From Lepas anatifera (Eukaryota > Arthropoda > Thecostraca > Lepadidae), in assembly GCA_034440635.1 (NCBI GenBank), contig JAOTON010001819.1, positions 954,001-1,018,000 of the forward strand: 64,000 bases of DNA. Reading direction: 5' to 3'. Made by a program: the position numbers and the translations under genes. The notes under the pieces are model-generated. The model made no database searches. It saw only the letters and a program-made list of their open reading frames with translations, and had not been told where the DNA came from. How positions within the stretch are numbered: position 1 is the stretch's first letter; each line of letters opens with the position of its first letter. Of this stretch, positions 22,034 to 34,000 are shown piece by piece.

Positions 22034-23062
22034 CCCGCGCCCCACCGGGGGTCCGGCGCCACCTTCGCCCCACCGGGGGGGCCATCGATGGCCCCCCCTC
22101 TAACTCCGAAAATATGGGCGTTAGCGCAAATCTGCAAAGTGCAATAGAAAGCTCGCGTGAATTCAGTAAGAAATTACTTCACATGTTTTAGTGCTCAGGT
22201 CAATGGTTTGACCTCCAGAGGTCAAATTAGGTCAAGATCAGCTATTTTCACTCAAATATGCAATGATTAAGCAAACTGGGCATAACTCTTATGTCATTAG
22301 AGCTATTGAGGCCTGGTAAAGTACATTTGATAGCAAATTGCCTGTACTTTTTCCGCTATGTGGAACGTAAAGACCTCCCGCCAGTGGTTTGACCGCCAGA
22401 GGTCACCTCGTGACCTAATATGACCTGAGGTCACGAAAGGTCAAAAAGTGACCTTGCCGTATATCAAATGAAAGCCAGTGACAAGACAAACACGATGGTG
22501 TTTGTTTCATCGCTCTAGCTCAATTAGGTCAAAAGTTATTGTCAAAATACTGTTTTTGACCTCCGGTGACCTTGGATGACCTTGGAAAATTCAAAGGGCA
22601 AATATGACCCCTGGGATCCGTGAAAGGGTGTCCAAAAACGTTGTTCTGAGCAGTCTGAGTATTTGCAATCATTTGTGTGGCTTTTATATCATGAAATAGC
22701 TTTTCCCCATGCTTTTCCAATGGGAGAGGTCACCTCGTGACCTGACCTCAGGGCACGAAATCGAAAAATCCCGGATATACACCTTGTAGACCCTGGAGGG
22801 GTCATGAAGTGTAGGAAGTTTCAAATCGATCGACTTTGAAATGTAGCTCTTACAGAGCTCTAAAGTGAAGCGAGGTGACCTTGGTTGACCTCGTCTGGTG
22901 ACCTGACCTTGGGTGACCCGGGGTAAAAAATTTCAGGGATGATGGGAAAATGATGCAGTGAGAGGTAGAGCCCTCAACCGCGGTTCTGCGCCTCGTCGTT
23001 TTTCTGCTATCCCGGAAAAACCTTAGGGGGGCCATCGATGGCCCCTCTCGGTGGGGCGAGGG
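22034..23062. mobile_element. TT1 element (complete), TTAA-targeting, AGGTCA-rich
   Basis: Ends CCCGCGCCCCACCGGGG and GGTGGGGCGAGGG are inverted repeats, flanked by TTAA (22030-22033 and 23063-23066). The empty site, 'cagttagtTTAAagacagcc', is intact near 7192 in hAT-L copy 1. CCC/GGG ends with TTAA suggest the piggyBac superfamily. Just inside each end is a near-perfect palindrome centred on CCATCGATGG. The body has roughly 25 AGGTCA or TGACCT hexamers in 1 kb. There is no transposase gene. Confidence 0.92.
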
Positions 23063-23787
23063 TTAAAGACAGCCACGTGGAGGCAGCTACGTCAATTTTC
23101 TTGTGCTTAGGCATAGTTTCCAGTGGAAAACGTAAAATTCTGACCTAGTTTTTGCCATTTTGCCGGAGGACTACATTTTTGCTCATTTCATTTAAATCTT
23201 AATCTCTCGCAATCTAATGCGCCGATTTGACTTTTCATTTCAAATAATGAAAGAACATTGCTTCCGCCTGATAATATTCGGAGATGGATATCGTGATAAT
23301 AAAATTCATTGTCTTATATGTATAAATATAATTTTAGTAGAAAACCTTTTATTTGCAGCTTTTCGGCTCAGATCACATGTCATTCACAAGCTCAGAATTG
23401 ACATGGCTGAATAGGAAAATTAATTGCAGTCATTCAATTCATTTACACTACCCACTTATCTCCAACGGCTTTCGAGTAATTCGTCCGAAAGGGTATTTCA
23501 AGGAGCTAAATTTCTCGGAACATGTTTGCTTCTCACCATGGTTTCAAGTCCTCAAAATGAATGGAAGTGAAAGCAATTTGGCATAAAGCTAGCTTAGGGT
23601 CCTGGGTCGCCGATACAAGTGATTCTAGGCGAATCTAATGTTTGGTTCGTCTTCTAGAAGCAGCTTTATACCATGCCTTTTCTGTACGAACACAACACCC
23701 GGCGCCACGATCACGGCATCGTTTTGATTGCGTGATACCGGCCAGTGACCTCCTGACGGGTCACAGGTGTAGGGTTAGTGGGAGTCG

Positions 23788-23865
23788 GTACAGTGTGGCC
23801 CAGTGGTCTAGTGGTCAGAGGTCCTGTCTCGTGATGAGGGGTGCGCGGGTCGAATCCGGGGTTGA
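23788..23865 (+). mobile_element. tRNA-like SINE head, second copy
   Basis: Counterpart of 7908-7985 with a few substitutions; the A-box-like and B-box-like stretches are kept. Confidence 0.55.
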
Positions 23866-24064
23866 CTGCGGGATATTTACTATTTATTTCAAAGAAAAGA
23901 ATGATGGCACTGACCTACAGGCTTATGAAGAGATACATCGAGAATGAAATATGGTTGATTTCAGCACATTGTCATGCGGCTCTCCTGCGCCGGTGGGGGG
24001 TTATCCCAGGTCGCAGACCGGGGTTGCGTATGAGGCCACTCCTTAGTCCGCGAAAAAGATTATC

Positions 24065-24190
24065 GATATGTCCGTCATCTCGCTATCAGAATAGTAACAG
24101 GAGCGTTCCAAGCTTCACCCATAATAAGCATGCCAGTGGAAATTAATGAAATACCGCTACAAATGCGCAGTAAGATACTCGCTTTGCATT
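24065..24190 (+). pseudogene. LINE thumb fragment, second copy
   Basis: Counterpart of 8185-8310. One frame again reads AFQASPIISMLVEI with few changes, and it is cut off by the TT2 MITE at 24201. Confidence 0.75.
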
Positions 24191-24200
24191 AAGCCATTAA

Positions 24201-24648
24201 AAGGAATGTGGCACCTTTAGAACGTGATTTTAACTGATATAGCCAAGTTGTAAAGCAAATCGGAAAACCAGGTGCTCTATATATCATTTGTCTTGGAACT
24301 CGATTTTTCCGTAGAAAAAACTAAAACCTACCCGAAATGTACCTCTCATGTACCTCTCGCCAGGCGGCCATTGTTGTGAGCTGCTGGTGTGACGACATAT
24401 GCTGACATCACGATGAGCATCAGCCAATCGAAGCCCTTGAAGTGTTTCGAGTATGGTAGTGGTTGCCAGATCATGACATCATCCAGAGGCAGATATTTAT
24501 TCATTTTTCTAGAGGAGTATTTTAAAAATAAAAGCATTTAGTTTGTTGTACATTTTTCAGAGAAATCATGAGTAGTTTCATTATTTTGGGCTAAAAGTAC
24601 GCCTAATTACACAAAATTCCAGGATTTTACCAAGGTGCCACGTTCCCT
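24201..24648. mobile_element. TT2 MITE in hAT-L copy 2
   Basis: Same insertion as at 8321-8748, between TTAA at 24197-24200 and 24649-24652. It retains about 20 bases near 24495-24515 that are missing from copy 1, so copy 1 suffered a later internal deletion. Confidence 0.85.
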
Positions 24649-24654
24649 TTAAAA

Positions 24655-25531
24655 TAAGCCACCAACACGCCCCACATACCAAACATTTTTTTTTGGCGAC
24701 GCCTACCTCAGTCAGATAGACCATAGGCGGATCCAGGGGGGCAAGGGGGGCACGTGCCCCCCCCGATCGACCCTCGGCGCCCCCTGAAAGGTCGATGGCG
24801 CCCCCTGAAATGTCGCTTCCCACCCCCTCCCCCCAGGATGCGAAAGTCGGCGCCCACCGATAGGATTTGGCGCCCACCTGATAGCTTTTGCCGGTCATAA
24901 GTGGCGCCCCCCTGGGCCGGATGGCGCCCCCCCCGGTCCGGATGGCGCCCCCCGGGAAGGTGCCCCCCCGATCGGCAATCCTGGATCCGCCTATGAGATA
25001 GACAGTGGCTCGCGTTTTGCAACCCGTCACCAGGGAGTGAGAGTCTGTGCCTGGCTGGTACAGGCTGGTATCGACAGCAATCTCGTCGAACCACATGAAG
25101 CAGCTGTTATTGAACCATAGCTCATCTCGACAGTTAACACAAACACAACCTACGCCAACAAAGCAAAAATTTGCCTCCTGAACCGACGCGCCAGTAATTT
25201 ATGAACTTGCTTGCGGAGCCGTTCGAAAACCATGTCTGTTTCTATATAGACGGTTGCAAAAGAAAGTGACAATGGCACAGGGCGTGCATTTGTTGGTGAC
25301 GATGTTGAGAAGTTTTCTAGTTTGCCTTACGAAGGATCCATTTTTACTTCAGAGCTGTACTCCTTTTTTTGCTGTTTGGACCAGGTGTCTAAGCTCATGG
25401 TGAGGAAGTTTGCAATTTTTACCGATTCGCTGTCTTATCTGCAGACATTGAAGTCATTTTATTTCTATAATGCGTCGTCACCTTGGCAGGCCATGCTGAA
25501 GATGACTGGATCTTCTGTGTGCACTGATTAG
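24655..25531 (+). pseudogene. LINE RNase H region, second copy, split by a hAT MITE
   Basis: Counterpart of 8755-9350. FATRHQGVRVCAWL-type sequence appears after the MITE at 24722-24995, then SIFTSELYSF and KFAIFTDSLSYLQTL. Stops in the first Asp motif are shared with copy 1. Confidence 0.8.
24722..24995. mobile_element. 274-bp hAT MITE with empty site
   Basis: Perfect 16-bp inverted repeats CATAGGCGGATCCAGG and CCTGGATCCGCCTATG, with an exact 8-bp TSD AGATAGAC (24714-24721 and 24996-25003). hAT-L copy 1 has the unoccupied site at 8812-8819. The interior is a row of GGCGCCCCC-containing units about 22 bp apart, resembling the ladder satellite in reverse complement. Confidence 0.95.
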
Positions 25532-26997
25532 TCCAGTAGGAAGACACAGGCAGTTTGGATGGCTACCATCTCAGCCTGAAAACTCGAGCAGAGCGAGCCT
25601 GCTGGTCGCCTGAGCTCATGCTGGGCTCTGTCTGGTGACTCGATGAAGACCCAGCTCCCCCGCTCGTGACCCCTCCGTGCACTGACCCGTCGGTCCACAC
25701 CCATGTGGCACATTGAGTCAGGGAAGCGAGGTGGGGGAGAGCTACTCGCTTCTTCCGGACAGGTGGCGCTCCTGATGTCAGTGGGCCCACGTCTAGTTGA
25801 AATGTGACTCACTCTCCTGATACCCACAGTGGAAGACGTTGAGGAAGGAAAGACTCGATGGGGAGGGAGATGCCTGCTTGATCCCACATGTCTTTGCCCG
25901 CTTGCCGCCACCCGGTCACGGAGGAGAGTCGAGAGGGCGCTGTCGCCTCCGCACGTCTTCACAGAGGGTCTTTTGGCGGCAGGGTATGGAATTTCACCAG
26001 CAGTCGGGTCGCGAGTACCCTCCTTCTGGCCGCTACGCGGGGAGTCTTAACTCGGCTGGGAGTGGAGTGGGTGCATCCTGTGATGATACGCGCCGACGCT
26101 CTCATTTTGCGTTCCAGCAGCTCGACATGAAATGGCGGTGTGGCGTGGAGCCACGCTGCGGCCGCTTACTCCATCGCTCCTCTCACGTAGCCAGTAGCGA
26201 CGGTTCGGAGGTGCTGTTCGTGCAGCCCCCAGTTGCAGCCGGACAGTTGACGTAGGTGGGAGATGCGGGAGTGGACCTTCTCCCACAGTCTCTTACAGTG
26301 TGGACCGAAATGGAGGAGCCGATCGATGGTGACGCCAAGTAGCTGTAGGGTGTCTCCAGCAGTGACAGACTTCCCGTCGACCTTAAAATTGAAGGGATCG
26401 GCGTCTCTGGCCCACTGGGACATCACCAGTACTTGGATCTTGGCTCCTGATACCACCATTTTGTGCTGTCGCGTCCACTTCATGAGGGTGCCAGCAGCAG
26501 CTTTATTGCGCCCGGTCCTTGGTGACTTGGATGTTGTTGCCCGTGCAGAGAGCCGCCGTATCATCGGCGTACATGTAGGGGAGCATCCGGGAACCGCGCA
26601 GAGTGCGTCTACCAGCCGAGCCGCCCATACAAAATAAAACTGGCGATAAGGCACTTCCTTACGGCAGGCCGGTTCGGAAAATGCGCTCACTGGAAAGCAC
26701 ACCATTTAGTTCCACCTGGACTCTTCGGTCCCGGAGTCACTGCCAAATCCAGGCCACCGTGCAATTTGACAGCCCCATCTACAGCAGGCGAACGCGTAGC
26801 AGGTGGTGGTCCACTACGATGTACGCGTGCGCGAAATCAAACGCGACGAGGAAGTATTTCTGCGCGGTCTGTCCATCGGGAGGGCGGCTGTGTCTCGATT
26901 TGGGCATGCACAGTGCACGCTCACCTCTTCTCTTAAATGAGTCCTGAACTTGACCTGAAGGCGATGGTTGATGGTATAAGTGGATGGTCAGTGACAA
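25532..26997 (-). pseudogene. LINE reverse transcriptase and RNase H (minus), second copy
   Basis: Near-identical to 9351-10816, including the stop in motif B and the YADD box near 26566. Motif A reads HAYIVVDHHLL here against HAYDVVDHHLL in copy 1, so its catalytic Asp is lost. Carried along as hAT-L cargo. Confidence 0.87.
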
Positions 26998-27987
26998 AAT
27001 ATACTCGTTTTATCAATCTGAATGATCTTTTCACTTCGATCTGAACACTGCACATGATCATTAAACGCGCAAATTACAGCCAATAAACGAAAAAAAGTTA
27101 TCACTTTATCAAGAGTGTACTTGGACACGTTGAAACTGTTTTCTTTTTACTCAAGTAGGGCCCATTTATGTCACAAATCACAAATGCCTATGGTATGATC
27201 TATTTCAGCATTCAATCACATGGCTACCGAAATTCTCTTAACACCTCCGAAATTTCACGCACAAGAGCAATTCTCCCATGCTGATGAATTGAAGAATATA
27301 GATAAAGGTCGATGGAAAATGCCCACATACTTCATTCTGTGTTTATCTTAACGTTTCAACTTCCCTTATATCTCCTTGAGGCTGCCATCTGGTTCAAACA
27401 TTATTTTTTAGGAGTAATTAATAATGTGGGTTAAAGTCCGGTTTGTGTTTCCTACAACTTAAAAGCTTTTCCGCTGAGATAATTTTCTTGGACAGCGCAC
27501 AGGCCAGGTTCACACTCGCTGCGATTATTTTCAATGTCCTCTCACCATTATCTTACGAATCTTGGCCACGTGGAAAGGCAAAATGATGCTTATCATATTT
27601 GATATTAAAATAAACTTAACCCCTCTTCACTAATAGAAAAATCCTCAGATATATACCTTTATGTTCAGCTGTTGCATCTTCCCAAGTGCCTTGAATTTCT
27701 CCATGACCTAGTGGCAGTTACAGATTTTTCAAGAGGTGCCGAAAAAAGTGTGGACTGAACTGTTAAGCAATTCATTGTTTCAAATATCACGCCAAATAGG
27801 CATCTTGCTTGGCTGGTACAAACTGTTATGGCTGGGAGAGGGTGGGATAGGACGTTGTTAAAAATACGATCCACCAAAATGACGGCAACCGAAAACCGAA
27901 TACCATAGGCGCCCTTTGAGTGAAAAGTTGATGGTAAAGTGCCCACTTTGAGGCTCCGCGTTTCCCCCCCACCTTACTAAAATTCTA
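26998..27987. other. Non-coding part of hAT-L copy 2
   Basis: AT-rich sequence equivalent to 10817-11805. No gene was recognised. Confidence 0.55.
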
Positions 27988-27995
27988 GATCCGCC

Positions 27996-28271
27996 CATAC
28001 GCGGATCCAGGGGGCAAAGGGGAGGGGCAGATGCAGCCCCCCGATCGATCCTCGGCGCCCCCTGAAATGGTCACGGCGCCCCCTGAAAGGTCGATGGCAC
28101 TCACCTGAAGTGGCCCTTCCCACTCTCCCCCAGGATGCGAAAATCGGTGCTCACCGATAGGATTTTACGCCCACCTGGTAGGTTTTTCCGGTCAAAAGTG
28201 GCGCCCCCTGCTCCGGATGGCACCCCCGGGAAGGTGCTCTCCTCCGATTGGCAATCCTGGATCTGCCTATG
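27996..28271. mobile_element. 276-bp hAT MITE, second copy
   Basis: Same insertion as 11814-12089, with the same imperfect TSD (GATCCGCC 27988-27995, GATCCGTC 28272-28279). It therefore predates the copying of hAT-L. Confidence 0.82.
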
Positions 28272-28630
28272 GATCCGTCACTGTTCAAGAGCAAACAATT
28301 CACAGGAAAAGCAGGAAGATATCAAATGTTAGCGGGGAGTGGTGCGGCCAAGATAATTGATGATGCTAACAAATTGTTTAGTTATGTGGATAAAATAATT
28401 GGGTCGCCACACGGGATTGGAAGGGGACTCCTGCCTTCTTATGAGATGGGCAGTGTGCTAAAAATATATCGTCAAGTCAATATCAAATTATCAACATTTA
28501 GTTTTATACAGTGCACTGTTCACTGCAGTGATACAAGAGTGCTCTGTCCTTTTTCTGTGGGTTTATGACACCCGGTAGGGTTCGTTTTAGCCTCAAATAT
28601 GGCTTTTGTGGTATTTATTTGGCCATTTGG

Positions 28631-28837
28631 CCGCCCCGGTTGTTCGGTTGGTAAAGCGTCGGGCTCCGGCCCGCTGCTGAGAAGCATGCAGTGGCAGTGC
28701 ATGTCCAGGCTTGAGATCGGTTCCCCTGAGACGCTCCGGCGCTCAATCGTTTGCCCGACGTAGGTCGGCTGGCAACTGACTGATGAGAGGGTGACCTGAG
28801 CGAGGCGGCCATCCCTGTGCTTTGTGGGAGGTTAAAC
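28631..28837 (+). mobile_element. tRNA-derived SINE, second copy
   Basis: Counterpart of 12449-12655. The head reads GTTCGGTTGGTAAAGCGTCG, with changes in the A-box region. Confidence 0.6.
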
Positions 28838-29269
28838 TTTGGCTTCTAAATCAACCCTTCATTGTGGGCGTTACTCGTTCGGGTGGTGGGGCCGGGGTCT
28901 CCGTGACAAGTCCCTTGAGGACTTTAATGAGACTCAGACTCCAACAGCCGTACTGGAAAGAACTTGGACGAAATTTATAAAAAAACAAGATTTTTTAGTG
29001 CAAATACAATTTGAACCTTTTGGCCTTTTCGCAAACCCGGTTTGGCCTTTTTCCGTTGAAAAAAACCCGCAGTCCTGGGCAGCATCTCTAATCTATAGAA
29101 TATGGAATAACAAAAATTAGGAGACATTTTTTTAACACTAGCACGTCTAAATTTTATTAACGCCCCCTCCAAATGGGGTTTTGATCCCCCGAAGACATTG
29201 TAATGGCCAGCACAAGAAAATCTCCACCGCCCCCCTCCACTGAGTTTTCCTTAAAAAATGTTCTGCTGT

Positions 29270-29517
29270 CCTTTCCAGGGGGCGCCTTTCCTATCCATGG
29301 GTGCTTATTCTTTCAAGAGAGGGCGCCTTTGCTCTCGGGGGGGGCGCCTTTTGCTATCCAGGGATGCCTGTGCTAACCAGGGGGTGCATATGATATCAAG
29401 GGGCGCCGTTGATCTTCTTCGGAGGCGTCTCTGCTGTCCAGGAGGCGCCTGCGCTATCCAGGGGCACCTATGCTTTCCAGAGACCCGGATCCTTTACTCA
29501 GGGGGCGGGGGCCGCCT
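29270..29517 (+). repeat. GGGGCGCC ladder, first segment of copy 2
   Basis: Ladder units equivalent to 13095-13345, cut by a LINE insertion at 29518. The array resumes at 30352-30579, again at 35820-35940 and finally at 44297-45110. Confidence 0.9.
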
Positions 29518-30351
29518 GATTCAGATTCAGATTCAGATTCAGATTTATTCGAACAAGGTCCACAAAAGAGGGCTTTTCACTCGTTCACGTCAAATAGTTA
29601 AGAGTAAAATGAGTAAAAAGGATCGCAGTCAAAACACACTAATACCTAGTCTAAAATCACACCTAAAAACTGAGAACAATATACATCACACAACTACTCA
29701 ATCACACGTCCTTCTCTGCGTCTGATTAGCGCCGCTCTCAGCTGGTGTCTCAAGTCAGGTACTCCGGGCTGTAACCCCATATTGTTAATCATCGATACGC
29801 CCCTGTAGCACAAACGTCGGCGGCCAGCCTCTGACCGTATCGGCGGGAGAGACAGGGTATTAGCCCTCCGCGTGTTATGGTTGTGCACTTCACTCACTCG
29901 CGGTCCAATTGACTGCCGGATGTATGCCGGCAGTCCCGTTGTTATAACTCTGTTCACAGCGGTTACAGTATGGTAGTGGGTAAGCTGCTCAGCAGTGAGC
30001 CAGCCAAGCTGGTTAAAAGCATCCGAAATATGATCATATCTCCTACGGCCAGTCACAACACGTGCTGCGAAGTTGACAATTTTTGGACACGATGGATTTG
30101 AACTTTTCCGCACGAACCATATACGGACAAACAGTACCGCACAATTGACAATACAAGAGCTTCAACAATAGCCTTGAGAGCGGCTCGCGGTATAACGTGC
30201 CTCGCATGGCTGAGGGCTAACAAAATTCCAGTGCATTTGCGCGACATAACATCAATGTGTGATTGATAATTGAGATGCCTGTCCATGTTAAGTCCCAGGT
30301 TTTGAACCACTCTGGAGTCAGGTATGGTAGAACCGCAAAAATTTATCGTAT
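29518..30351 (-). mobile_element. 5'-truncated LINE with hexamer tail
   Basis: Read on the minus strand, it ends in a run of TGAATC hexamers (29518-29543), a microsatellite-type 3' tail known from several non-LTR families. Five bases CGCCT flank both sides (29513-29517 and 30352-30356). The intact ladder at 13345 in hAT-L copy 1 is the empty site. It holds the C-terminal reverse transcriptase pseudogene described separately. Confidence 0.85.
29694..30310 (-). pseudogene. LINE reverse transcriptase C-terminal part
   Basis: From the 5' side on the minus strand: LGLNMDRHLNYQSHIDVMSR and then ALKAIVEALVLSIVRYCLSV (reverse transcriptase palm end and thumb), then in another frame IVNFAARVVTGRRRYDHISD and LGWLTAEQLTHYHTV. 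These motifs are typical of the C-terminal region in Jockey/CR1-like LINE proteins. A frameshift separates the two parts near 30060-30110. The catalytic box is absent because the copy is 5'-truncated. Confidence 0.85.
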
Positions 30352-30584
30352 CGCCTTTTGCTGTCCAGGGGTGCCTGTGCTAACCAGGGGCGCATATGCT
30401 ATCCCGGGGTGCCGTTGCTCTTCTTTAGGGGCGTCTCTGCCGTCCAGGGGGTGCCTATGCTATCCAGAGGGTGTGTTCTGTCCATGGGGCGCTTTTGGTA
30501 TCAAAGGGTATTTGCTGTTTTGGGGGCGCCTATCCTATCCAGAGGGCGCCCCTGCTGTCCAGGGAGCGCGATTGCTATTAAAGG

Positions 30585-30951
30585 TGTTGTGCGCTGGCGC
30601 CCAGCCAGCTGTGCGTGACGTCACGGCAGCCGCCGGGCACGGGCGACCTCTGGCCTCCCAGCGCCGGCCCGGTCGCGGTGCCGGGCGCGGGCGGCCAGTT
30701 GGGGTCAGGGATCGGTGGCGTGCGGACGGAGGCGTGGTACCAGCCCCATAATAGGTACCGAAGATATCACCGGCGTCGTGTCAGCCGCAATAGACACGCT
30801 AGTGGTTAACTGTGTTGAGGCGTAGTGCCAGCCTAAATAGGCACTGGAAGTCGCTGTTTGTTTTGCCACTCACACTGCGTTATATGGAAATATATCTTGT
30901 AAATTTGACACCGCTTTAGTCAGTATTATTGCTGATAATACTGACTAAACA
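30585..30951 (+). repeat. 5' LTR
   Basis: Begins TGTTG and ends AACA. The first half is very GC-rich and contains a TGACGTCA site at 30617-30624. The 3' edge holds a perfect 13-bp stem (TAGTCAGTATTAT, loop TGCTG) at about 30917-30947, which is broken in the other LTR. Confidence 0.95.
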
Positions 30952-30969
30952 TGGCGCAGCCTACTTTCA
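30952..30969 (+). promoter_or_regulatory. Primer-binding site
   Basis: Begins TGGCGCAGCC immediately after the 5' LTR. TGG pairs with the CCA end of a tRNA, as expected for a minus-strand primer site. The tRNA species was not identified. Confidence 0.6.
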
Positions 30970-31006
30970 AAAATTCGAACCTATTGTAGATTCCATATAA
31001 TAACGC

Positions 31007-34000
31007 ATGTCTAGGCTCCGCTCCGGTCGCGATATGAGTAGAACCGACGAGGATAGCGATGCTCCCCGCCATGGGTGGCTCAGCTTCAGGAGAATCTACA
31101 GCTGCAACTTCAGCTTCAGCATCAGCAGCATCAAGAGGACCTGGTTGCTCTTCGAAGAGAAATGCAGCATCAGCTTCAGCTTGCTCCTCGCCCGCAACAT
31201 CCGCTGCAACCTGAAGACGTTCCAGCGGTTGCGGCTAAAGCAGACGCCTCTCCTGAGTCGGTGTTCTCGGAGACAGTTGACCATGCCCTGGCAGGCAACT
31301 TCACTTCGGCAGTCCCTGCTGTGCACCACTCAGCATCGATAAAGCGCCCCCCTGCAGTACCTCCAGAGAAACTATCATCGTCAGTCAACTTACGCGACTT
31401 CCGTGTATGGCGATCCTCATGGCAGGATTTTTACCGCCTGAGTAGCATCTGCAACCTCCCTCGCGAGGATCAGCTGGCATACTTACGTGCATGCTTCACT
31501 GAAGATATGAGGGCAGCATGCCAACATGCTGTTGGCCTTAACCCTGCAACTGATGACGTAGACTTGTCACTCAACAAGATCGAGCGTTATCTCCGGCTCC
31601 AGCGCAACGTAGCAGTCGATCGCGTGAGGTTTGAAGAGCGTATCCAGGAAGAAGGAGAGTCCTTCGATTCGTTCCTTATCGCTCTGAAGGAGTTGGCTTC
31701 CGACGCGGAGCTTTGCAACGAGTGCATCGATCAGAGGCTAACTACCCGGATCATGTCGGGAGTTAGAGACCATGAGACGCGGCATAAACTTCTGGCCTGT
31801 CGTCCTTTCCCATCGCTCTCTCAGGCGATAGATATCTGCCGCTCAGAAGAATCAGCTCGGGTGAACGATGAAGCCCTGCAAAATTCTGCTGTGGGCGACC
31901 AGAGTGTATGCACTGTCAGCCACCAACGCCAACATGGCCCTGCTGGACCTCCACTGGGACGTCCATCGCAGTCCTGCGATCGCTGTGGTCGAAGCGGTCA
32001 TTCGAGGAGCGCCTGTTGGTCTGCAAATCAAACCTGCTTCCACTGCGGCACCCTGGGGCACCTGTCCAGGGTTTGCAGGAAGAAGCGTTCTGGCCAACCA
32101 GAGACCTCTGCTCAGGGGCAGCCACGCACTTCTATCAAACCACAGCGTTTGAAAACTTCCGTGCCACAAATAGTAGTCGGCAGTCTTCAGTGCACACTGC
32201 AGGCCCCAAGGATAGCTGTGGAGATACTAGATTCGTCAGGATCAAGTCTGGGCAAACTGGATGCCTGTCCAGACTCTGGAGCTGAGATCAACGTCATGAA
32301 TGCAGACACCGCACGCCAACTCGGCGTGCGCAAAGAGGATCTTTCTCGTCCTCCGAAGATGGAAGTCGCGGCTGCAAATGGACAGCCCATGCACTGCACC
32401 GGAACATTTCAGGCTTCTGTGCGCCTCTACAACAAAGCTGCAAAGGTTACAGTGCACGTCTTCGAGGAATCGCGAGGACTCCTTCTAGCCTGGTATACCG
32501 CAAAGGAGCTCGGTATCCTCCCGCAGCACTACCCGGAGCCCGTCACTCAGTCCCACTCTGAGACTTTTCCAAAGAATGTATCCCCGGTCACCACATCTCT
32601 GCCAAAGTGCGAGCAGCAGCAGAAGGCCCTTCGGCAGCGTCTCTTGGAAGAATACCACGATGTATTCACTGCGGAAGGCGATGACGAACTCAAACCCATG
32701 GTGGGCCCGCCCATGGTGATTCATGTCAAGGAGGACGCCAAGCCGTTCGCTGTGCGTGCTGCAAGGCCAGTGCCATACGCCTGGCGCGACGATGTCAGAA
32801 AGCAACTCGACAGCATGGTGCAGCAAGGCATCATAGCACCATTGGGCGATGAGCCGTCTGAGTGGTGTCATCCCATGTCGCTGGTTCCCAAGTCTGATGG
32901 AAGCGTGAGGATCTGCGTCGACCTCACCAAGTTGAACCAGTTTGTGGAGCGGCCTTTGCACCCGCTGCCGACGCCCAAGGAGGTGGTGACTCAGGCCCCT
33001 CCTGGTGCCAGATATTTCGCCACGTTAGATGCCAAATGCGGCTACTGGCAGCTGCCTCTCCAAGACGACAGTCAGCGCTTCACTGTCTTCATCACCCCCT
33101 TCGGACGGTACAAGTTCCTGAGGGCGCCCATGGGATTGACGTCCACTGGCGACGAGTACTGTCGACGAGGCGACGCTGCGCTCCGGGGGCTCAGTAACCA
33201 TGTGAAACTGGTTGACGATATCCTGGTCTTCAGTAAGACACCTGAGGAGCACGAACGTCATCTGCGGAGCCTACTCGACCGATGTCGACAGCACGGCATC
33301 ACACTAAACAGGACTAAGTTCTCCTGTGCCGAGCCGCAGGTTTCCTACTGCGGTTTCATGATTTCGGCTGACGGAAGGCAAGCTGACCCGGGGAAAATCT
33401 CTGCGATCGAGAGGTTTCCACCACCCACGAACATAACTGAGCTAAGGTCGTTCATGGGCCTTGTTCAGCAGCTCGGAGACTTCTCTGCCGATATCTCTTC
33501 AGCCGCAGACTCACTTCGTGCACTGCTTAAGCCCAGCAACTGCTTCATGTGGACTCCGGATCATCAGGCGGCTTTCGAGTCAGTCAAGTCCGCCCTGACT
33601 TCACCGCCGATTCTGGCGCACTTCGACCCTTCTCTCCCTACAGTGCTCCAGACTGATGCGGCGCGACTCAAGGGCCTCGGGTATGCCCTTCTCCAGCGGC
33701 ACGATGACAAATGGCGACTCGTGCAGTGTGGATCCCGCTTTCTCTCGGACACAGAGTCGAGATACGCTATGGTGGAACTGGAGCTTTTAGCTCTGGTGTG
33801 GGCACTTCGGAAGTGCCGCATCTTTCTACAAGGCCTTCCCCACTTCGAGGCGATGGTAGATCATCGACCCTTACTGCCGATTCTCAACGACTCAACGACC
33901 TGGATGCTGTGGAAAACCTGCGGCTGCAACGTCTTAAGGAAAAGACAACCCTGTACAACTTCACCACCATCTGGACACGAGGCACAGACCACGTCATCCC

